Part shown: one piece after another, positions 1 to 9,170 of the stretch
Numbering within the stretch: position 1 is the stretch's first letter
Layout: every line of letters begins with the position of its first letter
Source: Candidatus Babelota bacterium
Lineage (GTDB): Bacteria; Babelota; Babeliae; Babelales; Vermiphilaceae
Assembly: GCA_026388985.1 (NCBI GenBank)
Contig: JAPLIS010000018.1
Coordinates: 1 to 38,811, forward strand
Direction: 5' to 3'
DNA length: 38,811 nt
Notes under the pieces: generated by a model
Databases searched by the model: none
Seen by the model: only the letters and a program-made list of their open reading frames with translations
Told to the model about the DNA's origin: nothing
Translations under genes and position numbers: made by a program

Positions 1-49
1 ACGAGATATACTGTCTCTCCTGTATCCTTCTCGGTTAGAAAAATAGACA

Positions 50-85
50 CCCTCCAACGTCATCCTCGCGAAGGCGGGGATCCAT
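50..85 (+). repeat. Dispersed extragenic palindromic repeat, copy 1
   Basis: The core reads CGCGAAGGCGGGGATCCAT, preceded by a CCCTCC-ACGTCAT arm. The same core recurs in both orientations at 372-405, 474-510, 745-784 and 13345-13382, with more divergent copies at 13445-13475, 38048-38076 and 38180-38205. All copies are in gene-free DNA. The preceding bases 1-49 (ACGAGATATAC ... TTAGAAAAATAGACA) also match 13302-13344, so the repeat belongs to a longer composite module. Confidence 0.8.
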
Positions 86-221
86 TTTATCAGTGCAGAA
101 AATTAATACGTTGGGTTGTAAAAAGCTAGCTATTAAAATATTAAATACTTTAAAAGCAAGTTATTATTAATAATAAAATAGATTAAAATAATTATTTAAA
201 GCGTGAAAGTAATTGTTTTTT

Positions 222-362
222 ATGAAAATTTTCTACGTTTACATTCTATGTTCTCAAAAAAATGGAACCCTTTATATTGGCGTTACCAACGACATATCAA
301 GGCGCATAGATGAGCATATTGAAAAAAATAACCCCGAGTGGCTAGACTTATCTTCTTTATAA
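222..362 (+). pseudogene. GIY-YIG endonuclease-like ORF with internal deletion
   Basis: A 46-codon ORF that is too short for the usual size filters. Residues 5-30 carry the GIY-YIG pattern typical of the small UhbQ/UPF0213-type proteins: YVYIL, then GTLYIGVTND, then SRRIDEH. The ORF then jumps to EKNNPEWLDL, which resembles the extreme C-terminus of full-length family members (about 85-95 residues), where an 'NPEW-DL' motif closes the protein. About 45 central residues are therefore missing, although the frame stays open to a TAA stop. The ORF lies inside the repeat-rich intergenic region. I infer a decayed mobile-type ORF. It could instead be a short expressed relic, but it lacks most of the fold including the catalytic glutamate region. 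Confidence 0.6.
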
Positions 363-371
363 GCAAAAAAG

Positions 372-405
372 ATGGATCCCCGCCTTCGCGAGGATGACGT
401 TGAAG
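372..405 (-). repeat. Dispersed extragenic palindromic repeat, copy 2
   Basis: Reverse complement of the core at 50-85: ATGGATCCCCGCCTTCGCG then AGGATGACGTTGAAGAG. It starts ten bases after the stop of the GIY-YIG remnant, so it may act as a hairpin at that 3' end or mark the deletion scar. Confidence 0.8.
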
Positions 406-460
406 AGAGTCATATTTTCTATCTAATGACTGCCTGTCTGCCGAACAGGTGCACTTAAAA
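399..460 (+). repeat. Direct repeat shared with 13470-13530
   Basis: About 60 bases (GTTGAAGA..GTCAT..TTTCTATCTAATGACTGCCT..CTACC/GCCGAACAGGTGCACTTAAAA) recur in the same orientation at 13470-13530 with a handful of substitutions. It contains a short inverted repeat around CTGTCTGCCGAACAGG. No ORF is visible in it. Confidence 0.75.
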
Positions 461-472
461 TTCGCTATTTAA

Positions 473-690
473 GATGGATCCCCGCCTTCGCGAGAATGAC
501 GTAGGAGGGTGTCGTCATTTTTATCCAATAGTTACTTTGCAATCAATATTCAGCGTTTAAAAGCTTCGTGTAAAAGTAGATTTTATATTTTTAAAGCTGG
601 TCACTTTATTGACTAATCAAAAGCTGTTCATTAGAAGGGAGCATAGCGAGCCTCGTTCAATCGCTTGCGCCATAAGCGCAGGTGAAACCC
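473..690 (-). repeat. Composite intergenic module, inverted copy A
   Basis: Read on the minus strand, this block runs from GCGCAAGCG-TTGAACGAGGCTC through CTTCTAA-GAACAGCTTTTGATTAGTC, a degenerate AT-rich middle, GCTGAATATTGATTGCAAAG and TAACTATTGGATAAAAATGA, to the CCCTCCTACGTCATTC palindrome arm. The plus-strand block at 13085-13300 has the same order of elements with limited substitutions and indels. The two copies are inverted relative to each other and bracket about 12.4 kb. The embedded palindromic core is at 474-510. Confidence 0.8.
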
Positions 691-744
691 CCCCACGTCA
701 TTCTGGCCAACGAGACATACATCATGCGCGATTAGAAAAATAGA

Positions 745-784
745 CATCCTCCTACGTCATTCTGACACGAATGCGGGGATCCAT
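745..784 (+). repeat. Dispersed extragenic palindromic repeat, copy 4
   Basis: CATCCTCCTACGTCATTC then a diverged TGACACGAATG, then CGGGGATCCATCTTAAG. The flanks match 13302-13395 on both sides (ATTAGAAAAATAGACA upstream, CTTAAGATTACATAA downstream), so this is another copy of the module at 1-85 and 13302-13400. Confidence 0.75.
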
Positions 785-856
785 CTTAAGATTACATAAA
801 TACTGAGTTTCAAAAGTAAAAAGTAAGACAGAAAAACCACTATGCAGCATAAAGCA

Positions 857-890
857 AGAGAGCGACTTGATAAATATCAAACCGCTCTCT
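857..890 (-). terminator. Hairpin downstream of groEL
   Basis: Stem AGAGAGCG / CGCTCTCT (857-864 with 883-890) extended inside by TTGAT / ATCAA. It lies about 35 bases past the groEL stop on the minus strand, with only a short weak T-run beyond the stem. It is probably the end of the groESL transcript. Confidence 0.6.
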
Positions 891-925
891 CTAATAACTA
901 ATAACTAATACCTAAAGTACTTATC

Positions 926-2587
<1,662 letters not shown>

Positions 2588-2647
2588 TTAAATTCGTAAT
2601 AATTGTAAATTTGTATCTTTAACCAACAATCTCTATACCTACTTTAA

Positions 2648-2935
2648 CTATCTTTCAACAACACCTAAAATTTCATCTTCACGAATAATAAGATGATTTC
2701 TATCAGTTTCAGTGCCTGCATATTTGCCAAAGTAAATAATATCATCAACCTTGACATCCATAGGGATACAATTGCCTGCAGTATCTTTGCGGCCACAACC
2801 AACAGCGATTATCTTGCCTGTTTGGGCTTTTTCTTTCGCTGCTTCAGGTATAAAAATACCCCCAGCCGTCTTTTCTTCACCCTCTAAACGCTTAACCAAC
2901 ACACGGTCAGCTAATGGTCTAAATTTTTCAAACAT
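2648..2935 (-). CDS. groES: 10-kDa co-chaperonin GroES
   Basis: 95 residues, standard length. The seven-fold GroES ring caps GroEL. The N-terminal strand FRPLADRVLVKRLEGEE, the mobile loop (KTAGGIFIPEAAKEK, about residues 22-36, with the hydrophobic GGIFIP contact that docks into the GroEL apical domain) and the C-terminal DEILGVVE strand are all present. The start is fixed by AGGAGA seven bases upstream of the ATG. It is the first gene of a groES-groEL operon divergently oriented from rpe. No CIRCE inverted repeat is visible in the upstream region, so HrcA control is not supported from this sequence. Confidence 0.98.
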   Translation of the reverse strand: MFEKFRPLADRVLVKRLEGEEKTAGGIFIPEAAKEKAQTGKIIAVGCGRKDTAGNCIPMDVKVDDIIYFGKYAGTETDRNHLIIREDEILGVVER

Positions 2936-2973
2936 GAACCTTCTCCTGTCTTATAAATTGAGTATATAGTGAT

Positions 2974-3002
2974 ATATTAGTTACTTATTAGCATAACCTC
3001 AA
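2974..3002 (-). promoter_or_regulatory. Sigma-70-type promoter of groESL
   Basis: On the minus strand: -35 TTGAGG (2997-3002), a 17-base spacer, -10 TAATAT (2974-2979), then about 30 bases of leader before the GroES ribosome site. It looks like a housekeeping promoter; I see neither a CIRCE element nor an obvious sigma-32-type site. Confidence 0.55.
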
Positions 3003-3025
3003 ATTATAAAAAAGGGAACTCGGCT

Positions 3026-3790
3026 ATGGCGTACATTTTCCCCTCTCTTATATCATCAGACCTGTTACATCTTGAAAAAACAATAAAAAACCTGTCCCCC
3101 CATTCTGCCGGTTATCACATTGATATTATGGACAATCACTTTGTGCCCAACCTCACCTGGGGACTCCCGTTTATTGCTGCTATAAGCACAGTAGCCACCA
3201 AACCTCTTTGGATACACTTAATGGTTGATAATCCAGAAACATGGGTCACCACCATGCAGATCCCGCAAGGGAGTATTATAAGCTTTCACTTAGAAGCAGT
3301 AGCCGATTCTAAAAAAATATATGCCCTGATAGCCGCTATTCAAAAAAAAAAATGGCGAGCAAGTATTGCCATTAGCCCCGATACTGACATAGAAAAACTA
3401 TTCCCCTTTTTAAGCAAACCAGACACAAATACAGAAAAACCACCCTCTCTCTTACCTAAAAACGCCGATACAGATACAGAAAAACTATCCCCCTTTTTAC
3501 ATACCATTGACCACGTTTTAATGATGGGTGTAGTGCCCGGTTTTTCTGGCCAGCCCTTTTTACCCAGCACCTATGATAGGGTTGCACAGCTATCTTCTTA
3601 TTGCTCAGACAATAACCTAACAATAACGTTAGCTGTTGATGGTGGGGTGACACGGGATAACTGCGTTAAGCTTCTGGCTCTTGGCGTGCAGCATTTTGCT
3701 ATTGCTTCGGCTCTTTTTGATGCCCCCGATCCAGTTGTGGCTTTGCAAGAATTCCAGGCGTTAATATCAGGTGTTAATATCAGGTGTTAA
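3026..3790 (+). CDS. rpe: Ribulose-phosphate 3-epimerase with internal repeat insertion
   Basis: Interconverts ribulose-5-phosphate and xylulose-5-phosphate in the pentose phosphate pathway. It is a TIM-barrel metalloenzyme. Visible motifs: PSLISSDL at residues 6-13, HIDIMDNHFVPN at 31-42 (metal ligands H31 and D33), IHLMVD at 63-68 (H64), VPGFSGQPF at 170-178 and VDGGVT at 204-209 (D205). At 254 residues it is about 30 longer than usual. The excess is three imperfect 14-15-residue repeats at about 118-160 (DTDIEKLFPFL, DTNTEKPPSLL, DTDTEKLSPFL) inserted where family members have a short segment before the phosphate-binding strand. The C-terminus is set by a 13-bp tandem repeat that spans the stop codon. 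A GGGA ribosome site precedes the ATG. Confidence 0.95.
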   Translation: MAYIFPSLISSDLLHLEKTIKNLSPHSAGYHIDIMDNHFVPNLTWGLPFIAAISTVATKPLWIHLMVDNPETWVTTMQIPQGSIISFHLEAVADSKKIYALIAAIQKKKWRASIAISPDTDIEKLFPFLSKPDTNTEKPPSLLPKNADTDTEKLSPFLHTIDHVLMMGVVPGFSGQPFLPSTYDRVAQLSSYCSDNNLTITLAVDGGVTRDNCVKLLALGVQHFAIASALFDAPDPVVALQEFQALISGVNIRC

Positions 3791-3798
3791 TATCAGGT
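3760..3798 (+). repeat. Three 13-bp tandem repeats across the rpe stop codon
   Basis: GTTAATATCAGGT occurs exactly three times head to tail (3760-3772, 3773-3785, 3786-3798). Because 13 is not a multiple of three, each copy is read in a different frame, and the TAA ending rpe lies in the third copy. Gain or loss of one unit would change the C-terminus. Confidence 0.95.
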
Positions 3799-3817
3799 GC
3801 AAGAGTTATTATAAAAA

Positions 3818-3853
3818 GATTAAAAAAAAGCGGGTGATTGTTACATCACCCGC
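3818..3853 (-). terminator. Intrinsic terminator of the 3926-5674 gene
   Basis: Perfect 9-bp stem GCGGGTGAT / ATCACCCGC (3830-3838 and 3845-3853) with a 6-base loop. On the minus strand it is followed by eight T's (the A-run at 3822-3829). It lies about 70 bases past the stop of the minus-strand coiled-coil gene. Confidence 0.85.
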
Positions 3854-3925
3854 CCCGTTATACGTATCTAAAAAATAGCATACTCGTGCTTAATAAGCCA
3901 CTTTCAAAATAGCTACTCAAAGCTA

Positions 3926-5674
3926 TCACTGTTGCCGACCCTCTTCTTGTGCACCCATATGCATCAGTGCTTGTGCATCCCTGCTGCTGTCAAGTGCACC
4001 TATGGGAGCTCTTGACCGTTGCCAAGCTTGCCATGCCTCATAAGATTGATTGAACTTATTTTCTGCAGCCTTTAGCTGAGCAGCTTGCTGCTTGCGCAAA
4101 ACATTCAATTTTTCTCTTGTTGCTTGCTCACTTTCTGCTTGCCCATCCTCTTCTTCTTCATCACTGTTGCTGCCAAGTGGATCAAATTCCTCTTGAGATG
4201 CTAATCTTACCTGTTGCGCTTTGGCCAATACCTTACGGAATTCCTCTATGCTAATGCTATCAGCTTGTGGGCGAACATGTGCAACTTCTTTATCTTTTAT
4301 GTCTTCGTTTAATAGTTGCTGGCGTAGATCACTAGCCATTTTTAGTTCTGCAAAGTCACTTTCAATTTCAGCTATCCTTTGACCCCACTGTTCCTGAGAC
4401 GATACATTTTTTTCTTGTAATTGTTGTAGTTGCATTGCTAGTCCATCTCTTTGTAACCTTAATCGCTGTTGAACCCAGCGTGATCGTCTCAATTTCGCAG
4501 GAGAGCCTTGTCTCTTTCTAGCTCTCACCGCTCTAAGAACTTCAGGATTAACTGCTTTGGAAGCGATCCCTACTGATGCTGCTTGCTCTGCCGCTACTGG
4601 GCCCGCCGGTGCTTCTGCTGCCGCCACCAAAGAGCTTACAAAACCGCTTACCGTACGCTTCAATCTAAGGCGCTCTTCTATACTTCTTTCTATCTCATCT
4701 ATCTGAAGCCTCCGACTTATACTTGGTTCAAGACGCCGACTTACAGCTTCAGCATCATAAACATCTTCTTCTGCTTGCTCTGCTACTTTTCCATCTTCCC
4801 ATTCTTCATCTTTAACATCGTTTAATTTTGCTGCTGATATTGGCAAACATGATCCTGGCCGAAAATCACCATTTTTATTAAGCTTGTTATTAAACTGTTC
4901 TTGTTCTCTTGCCTGTTCTCTTTGCCAAGCTGCATTTGCCTGTAATGCACGACGCGCTGCTGCTCTATCTCGCTCTGCTTGTGCTGCTGCTTCTAATCTA
5001 ACTGCTTCAGCTCTAGCTTCTTCTGCTAATCTAGCTTCTTCTGCTAATCTAGCTTCTGCTGCTGCTGCTCGTTCTACTGCTTCTCTAGCTGCTCGCTCTG
5101 CTTCTACTTCTGCTAATCTAGCTGCTTCAGCTACTCTAGCTTCTTCTGCTAATCTAGCTGCTTCTGCTGCTTCTCTAGCTACTCGCTCTGCTTCTAATCT
5201 AGCTGCTTGCTCTGCTTCTAATCTAGCCGCTGCTGCTCTTTTCCGTCTATTGGACTCTTGCAATTCACCCCTCCAGCCAATTATTGCCACTGCTGGTGCT
5301 GCTGGTGCTGCTGGTGCTGCTGGGATAGCTGGTGCTTCAGGTGCTTTTTTAAGCATCATACGAAGAACAACCCCTGTTCCCACAATCCCTGAAAGCAAAG
5401 CCGCAATACGTCTTCTTGCATTATCTCTATAACCACCTTCTAATCCCCAGACTAAACCTTTTACATCTGCAGGTAATTTTTTAAGAGTAACAAGCGCTTT
5501 GCTTGCATATTTTTTTGCTGTGCTTTTAACTGAAACCGCATCTTTATTATTAAGAGTGCTTGTACGCACTTCTTTACTCTTGCGCACTTCTTGCCCTGCA
5601 CACACAGGTGTAACTACGCTACCGGCAAGTAATGCCGTAAGCATTAAGCCACTTATTCGTTTATGTAATTTCAT
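3926..5674 (-). CDS. Exported Ala/Glu/Arg-rich coiled-coil protein
   Basis: 582 residues with no recognised function. Residues 1-26 form a Sec signal peptide (basic start, MLTALLAGSVV core, VCA then G). A hydrophobic stretch at about 88-105 may be a membrane anchor. A Pro-Ala hinge (PAAPAAPA) follows at 111-130. Residues 143-245 are a long, charged, TolA-like coiled coil built from degenerate ARLAEEA units. The C-terminal part (about 285-582) is acidic and Gln-rich with further predicted helix, including a DEEEED stretch near 505. The ATG is preceded by AAAGGA eight bases upstream. First of five exported low-complexity proteins on this strand. It could be a surface or effector protein, or a periplasm-spanning structural protein; the TolA resemblance is compositional only. 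Confidence 0.8.
   Translation of the reverse strand: MKLHKRISGLMLTALLAGSVVTPVCAGQEVRKSKEVRTSTLNNKDAVSVKSTAKKYASKALVTLKKLPADVKGLVWGLEGGYRDNARRRIAALLSGIVGTGVVLRMMLKKAPEAPAIPAAPAAPAAPAVAIIGWRGELQESNRRKRAAAARLEAEQAARLEAERVAREAAEAARLAEEARVAEAARLAEVEAERAAREAVERAAAAEARLAEEARLAEEARAEAVRLEAAAQAERDRAAARRALQANAAWQREQAREQEQFNNKLNKNGDFRPGSCLPISAAKLNDVKDEEWEDGKVAEQAEEDVYDAEAVSRRLEPSISRRLQIDEIERSIEERLRLKRTVSGFVSSLVAAAEAPAGPVAAEQAASVGIASKAVNPEVLRAVRARKRQGSPAKLRRSRWVQQRLRLQRDGLAMQLQQLQEKNVSSQEQWGQRIAEIESDFAELKMASDLRQQLLNEDIKDKEVAHVRPQADSISIEEFRKVLAKAQQVRLASQEEFDPLGSNSDEEEEDGQAESEQATREKLNVLRKQQAAQLKAAENKFNQSYEAWQAWQRSRAPIGALDSSRDAQALMHMGAQEEGRQQ
4946..5248 (-). repeat. Degenerate in-frame repeats coding for the coiled coil
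   Basis: Short units of about 15-18 bases, on the plus strand AATCTAGCTTCTTCTGCT and variants, are repeated many times and encode RLAEEA-type residues 143-243 of the exported coiled-coil protein. Confidence 0.7.
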
Positions 5675-5817
5675 AGCAAAATCCTTTAGTGATTGTTTTT
5701 ATAAACGCAAACATATACATCTTCTATCTTTACTACCCTCTTTACCCAAACATCACTACCTCGCTATCCACCTCACTAACCACCTAACCCCACTAATCAC
5801 GTATTTTCTACAAGAAA

Positions 5818-5850
5818 TGGCACGGAAAAGTTATTACTCATTCCGTGCCA
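5818..5850 (-). terminator. Hairpin downstream of the 5928-6476 gene
   Basis: Stem TGGCACGGAA / TTCCGTGCCA (5818-5827 with 5841-5850), perfect over 10 bp with a 13-base loop. It follows the stop of the 182-residue protein by about 80 bases. The minus-strand tail after the stem is only weakly T-rich (TTTCTTG). Confidence 0.65.
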
Positions 5851-5927
5851 CCCACAATACATTCAGCTACCAACAATTATGTACATCACTCAGCATCATC
5901 CCAAATAACGACATAACCCTGCGCTAT

Positions 5928-6476
5928 TTATCTTCTGTTACGACGAGCAGCTTGACGAGCAGCCTTACGAGCCTGACCAGCAGCTCTTTTTAGTTCTGCT
6001 GGCGTCAATTTACGAGTTTGAGTTACAACTGGAGCTACTTTTTCTACAACTGGAGCTGGTTCTACTACTGGTTGAGTTTCAACAACTTCTTCTTGAACCA
6101 CTTCTTCTTCTTTAGTCATCCAGTTATAAGCGCCTTTTACCAATTTAACTGCACCTTTAACTGTGTAATAAGCAGTTCCTGCTATTGCTGCTGCTAGAAC
6201 TGATCTCGCTTTTTTTGCATGTAAGTCTTCAGCTTTTACACCGTGAACAGCTTGTAATTCACCGCTTGCGTCCAACTGACGTCCTACGTAGCCTTGATAC
6301 TTATCGGCTAAACCAAGACCCTTATTAGGAAGATTTAAACCTACGCGATCAATACCATTTACTACGCTCTCAGAACACATAGCAACAAAACCTGATTCTT
6401 CAGCTGCAAACATAGGAGCTACACTTACCATCAATAACCCTGTCAACATCAACTTGTTCGTTTTTAGCATCTTCAT
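5928..6476 (-). CDS. Small exported protein with acidic Pro/Val linker and basic tail
   Basis: 182 residues; function not recognised. The start chosen here is the ATG at 6476, because GGAGGTG (6481-6487) sits directly upstream; an upstream in-frame ATG at 6518 lacks a ribosome site and would spoil the signal peptide. Residues 1-25 are a Sec leader (LMLTGLLMVSVAP, cleavage around MFA/A-E). Residues 92-115 are a weak hydrophobic or amphipathic helix. Residues 123-151 are acidic with repeated VVE/PVVE units. Residues 154-182 are a strongly basic Arg/Ala helix ending RRNRR. The leader resembles that of the neighbour at 3926-5674. The basic tail could bind nucleic acid, acidic surfaces or membranes; this is inference. 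Confidence 0.8.
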   Translation of the reverse strand: MKMLKTNKLMLTGLLMVSVAPMFAAEESGFVAMCSESVVNGIDRVGLNLPNKGLGLADKYQGYVGRQLDASGELQAVHGVKAEDLHAKKARSVLAAAIAGTAYYTVKGAVKLVKGAYNWMTKEEEVVQEEVVETQPVVEPAPVVEKVAPVVTQTRKLTPAELKRAAGQARKAARQAARRNRR

Positions 6477-6564
6477 GAGACACCTCCATAAAAAATGATT
6501 TAATATAATAACCTTCACTATTCAGGTTATAGTAATTAGATCTTCTGTCAAAGGGGGTTATTTA

Positions 6565-6593
6565 AAATAATACAATTGCATTCTATTTGTCAA
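6565..6593 (-). promoter_or_regulatory. Promoter candidate for the 5928-6476 gene
   Basis: On the minus strand: TTGACA (6588-6593), 17-base spacer, TTATTT (6565-6570). A second TTGACA box lies at 6546-6551, nearer the gene, but its best -10 (TATAAC) is only 14 bases away. Confidence 0.4.
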
Positions 6594-6669
6594 TTTACCT
6601 GCCTGTTTACTCGTAAAAATAGAAGTAAGCAGAGTTTTTAAGATACAGTGAAAATATAAAAATAACAAC

Positions 6670-6708
6670 AAAAAAACCAGCAAGTAAGCTTAATTTGTTA
6701 CTTGCTGG
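6670..6708 (-). terminator. Intrinsic terminator of the 6746-8944 gene
   Basis: Perfect 11-bp stem CCAGCAAGTAA / TTACTTGCTGG (6677-6687 and 6698-6708), followed on the minus strand by seven T's. It is placed about 40 bases past the stop codon. Confidence 0.9.
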
Positions 6709-6745
6709 CTAATAGAAATACTAAAATAAAGAGATTGCTAACGGA

Positions 6746-8944
6746 TTACGCTGCGTTTGCAGTGTGTGCACCGTTATCGCGTGCAGAAAACCAAGATGTC
6801 ATTGATGATGCGATGCGGGCGAATAGGCCTTTTGCAGGAACGCTATTAACCGCTTGCACTGATTTACTAACGCTGCTAACCGCTTGCGCAGACTTACTGC
6901 CGCTGCCATTAGCCACTTGTACTGATTTACTGATGCTTCTGCTAACCGCTTGCGCAGACTTACTGACGCTGCCATTAGCCGCTTTTGCCCCCTTATCACC
7001 GCGCTGCGAATCAGTTGCAACGGGAGCATTTGTTTTTTCTATCTTTTTAGCACGCTTATTTTCAGGAGCATCTGATGTATCTGCAACTGCCAACTCATCT
7101 GTATCTTCTTCATCAGAATCATCAGCATCGTCTACTTTTTTCTCATTTTTATTATCATGATCTCTGCCCGTAACATCACTGAGTATGTCACGGATAAATA
7201 ACTTCAAACTGCTAAGCATGCCTTTTCTGCCACCTAGCTCTTTCCACGTTTTTTGACCAAAATAAGCAGCAACCGCCCCTAAGCTACATACAACCGCCGG
7301 TATCACCAATGGGTATTTAGCAAAAAAACTATCGCTTACATTATTTAGTCCGCCACCCAAAGCTCTACCAAAATTAGATGGATCGTTTACAGCACCGGTC
7401 AATGCAACTGCTAAACCTGCAACGGCTGGTGCTAATCCTACAGGAGGATGAGCGTCCCCTCCAACTGCTGGTTCTGCTGCTGCTGCTGCGAGACCATCCC
7501 CTGCTGCTGTTGCAATTGCAACACGTGCTCTATGCACAGCCACGGCTGCACCCTGCCGAATAGCAGCCAAATCTGCTCCAAACTGATGCGCTGGACCTTG
7601 ACCATCTACTTCTGCTCCACCAGCTCTTTCAGCATTAACACCATCTATAATGCCGACTAAGCCGTTTTTGCAACCATCAAAAGCTTGTGCTATTTTTTGC
7701 CCTGCTCCTGGTAGACCTTGCATACCACGACCCCAACCTCCCAAAGCCTGTGCCACATTTTTCGCCCCTGCAAAAAAATCAGCACCGTTCTGCATCGAAC
7801 TGCGCTCTTGTTCAGGTTGTTGATCACCTGAAGGCCGAGCGTTATTAAATTGTTCAGCCGCATCTCCTAGGCTATTCCATATAGATCTTGCTGCTTTTTT
7901 TATGTTTTCTCCCTTTGAAGCTCCTGGCCGCGGCTGTTGCCCATCTTCCATTTCTTTTGCTTCTTCTTCTGCTGCTTGCCGAGAAGATCGTCCCATGCTT
8001 GACAATGAATTCGACCGCTCCCGTCTTTGACTACCAGAATAATGAATCCCAACACCGTCTCTACCTACATCTGCCGAACCACAATGCCCTACACTTTCTG
8101 CCCTTTGTTGTCGTCGTTCTTGTGATAGCCGCCCACGAGATAAATCAGAAGGCTCTGCTGCTGCTCCTTCCCGAAACGCTGCACGTAATCCGAGAGAAGG
8201 CGCTAGTGCATCTAAACCTAAACCTGCACGAGCATCACCCACTGTAGCTTCCACCGAGGCCATTGTCCGCGCACCACTCCCTGCACCTTGCGCAGCATTA
8301 ATCAAAAAGTTTTGTGCGCTTGTCACTCCTACATTTCCAACCAAACTTCTGCCTAATGCTCCATCCAAGCTTACTCCCTGGCCACGAGCACCCTGCTGAG
8401 CCCCCAGCAAAACATGACTCACAACAAATCTTGTAGACCCTGAAATTGCTGGCCCAACACAACGATCACGTAGTGGCACAAGTACGCGATCTCTTGCTCC
8501 TGCACCCAGTGGCGCAAGTACGCGACTATATAATGGGCTAAGGCCAAACCGAGATGCTTGTACATCCGCCAACCCTTGACGAAAAGAAGCTGGACTTGGT
8601 CCAACATCTTGACTAAGCCACGATACTGCTTGAGCGTACCTGTTACTTACGGCTTGACGCATACGCCCAAAACTTGGGCACATCGAACGTCTGGGCCCTA
8701 TACCATTAGCATTCTCTTCTCCAGCTGCATCTGCTAGCGGTGCTTGATATACAACTAATCGGCTCTCTTGTCGCTGTGCTTCCACTGCTTGAGCTACTTG
8801 CCAACAGATTAAGATACTTCTCCAATCAATATCACCCAATACTTGAACAGGGAGTCCCTGTTCCTCCGCTGCCCTTACCCCCGCAAAACCAAATCCACCC
8901 AACATAACAACACAAAAAACAGCATATTTCGTATATAATTTCAT
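6746..8944 (-). CDS. Large exported Ala/Gly-rich protein with C-terminal anchor
   Basis: 732 residues from the ATG at 8944, chosen because GGAG stands seven bases upstream and a clean signal peptide follows (KYAVFCVVMLGGFGFAGVRA, then AEEQ); the open frame extends upstream to 9022 without a ribosome site. Function not recognised. The body is rich in Ala, Gly, Arg and Gln and has low-complexity stretches. One hydrophobic segment is clear, about residues 545-562 (LVIPAVVCSLGAVAAYFG). It is followed by an acidic patch (DDADDSDEEDTDE) and a Ser/Lys tail at about 659-701 built from SKSAQAV / SKSVQAV units with a 22-residue period. The layout is leader, long exported body, single transmembrane helix and short polar tail. 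It may be a surface or secreted host-interaction protein. Confidence 0.8.
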   Translation of the reverse strand: MKLYTKYAVFCVVMLGGFGFAGVRAAEEQGLPVQVLGDIDWRSILICWQVAQAVEAQRQESRLVVYQAPLADAAGEENANGIGPRRSMCPSFGRMRQAVSNRYAQAVSWLSQDVGPSPASFRQGLADVQASRFGLSPLYSRVLAPLGAGARDRVLVPLRDRCVGPAISGSTRFVVSHVLLGAQQGARGQGVSLDGALGRSLVGNVGVTSAQNFLINAAQGAGSGARTMASVEATVGDARAGLGLDALAPSLGLRAAFREGAAAEPSDLSRGRLSQERRQQRAESVGHCGSADVGRDGVGIHYSGSQRRERSNSLSSMGRSSRQAAEEEAKEMEDGQQPRPGASKGENIKKAARSIWNSLGDAAEQFNNARPSGDQQPEQERSSMQNGADFFAGAKNVAQALGGWGRGMQGLPGAGQKIAQAFDGCKNGLVGIIDGVNAERAGGAEVDGQGPAHQFGADLAAIRQGAAVAVHRARVAIATAAGDGLAAAAAEPAVGGDAHPPVGLAPAVAGLAVALTGAVNDPSNFGRALGGGLNNVSDSFFAKYPLVIPAVVCSLGAVAAYFGQKTWKELGGRKGMLSSLKLFIRDILSDVTGRDHDNKNEKKVDDADDSDEEDTDELAVADTSDAPENKRAKKIEKTNAPVATDSQRGDKGAKAANGSVSKSAQAVSRSISKSVQVANGSGSKSAQAVSSVSKSVQAVNSVPAKGLFARIASSMTSWFSARDNGAHTANAA
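6842..6970 (-). repeat. 66-bp in-frame repeats coding for SKSAQAV units
   Basis: CGCTTGCGCAGACTTACTG recurs 66 bases apart (near 6881 and 6947) with intervening related copies. It encodes the repeated SKSAQAV / SKSVQ(A/V) tail of the exported protein. Confidence 0.7.
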
Positions 8945-9038
8945 CGTAAGTCTCCAGTATAAAATAAGACCACAAAGTAATATCAATCTATTTAACAATA
9001 ACATAACATTAAAAATTTTCAATTGTCACAACTGCAAA

Positions 9039-9081
9039 GGGGCTGGACACGAATCTTAACAAAGATGCGCACCCTAGCCCC
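9039..9081 (-). terminator. Weak hairpin downstream of the 9171-10886 gene
   Basis: GGGGCT (9039-9044) can pair with AGCCCC (9076-9081), with imperfect pairing inside. The minus-strand tail has only TTT. It lies about 90 bases past the stop. Confidence 0.35.
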
Positions 9082-9170
9082 ATATATATCATCACTTTTT
9101 TTTCTGAACTACTTTTTTAACCTTATTACCTGCTGCTGTTTAATAAGTATACACCTACCAGCAACACGTT

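Noticed and set aside
1-925. Insertion sequence in the first repeat cluster
   Set aside because: No transposase ORF, no terminal inverted repeats with target duplication; the repeats are short and non-coding.
2936-3025. CIRCE/HrcA operator before groES
   Set aside because: No TTAGCACTC-N9-GAGTGCTAA inverted repeat; only a TTAG..CTTATTAG similarity that does not pair.
4884-5432. Long plus-strand open frame rich in Ala and Ser opposite the coiled-coil gene
   Set aside because: It is the antisense frame of the repetitive ARLAEEA-coding DNA; it has no ribosome site or leader, and the minus-strand frame has a leader, terminator and ribosome site.
3926-5674. TolA homologue
   Set aside because: Resemblance is limited to Ala/Glu/Arg coiled-coil composition; no TolA C-terminal domain and no tol-pal neighbours.
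6702-7160. Plus-strand frame with LLTACTDLLTLL-type repeats
   Set aside because: Mirror of the SKSAQAV repeat-coding region; its start lies inside the terminator of the minus-strand gene.
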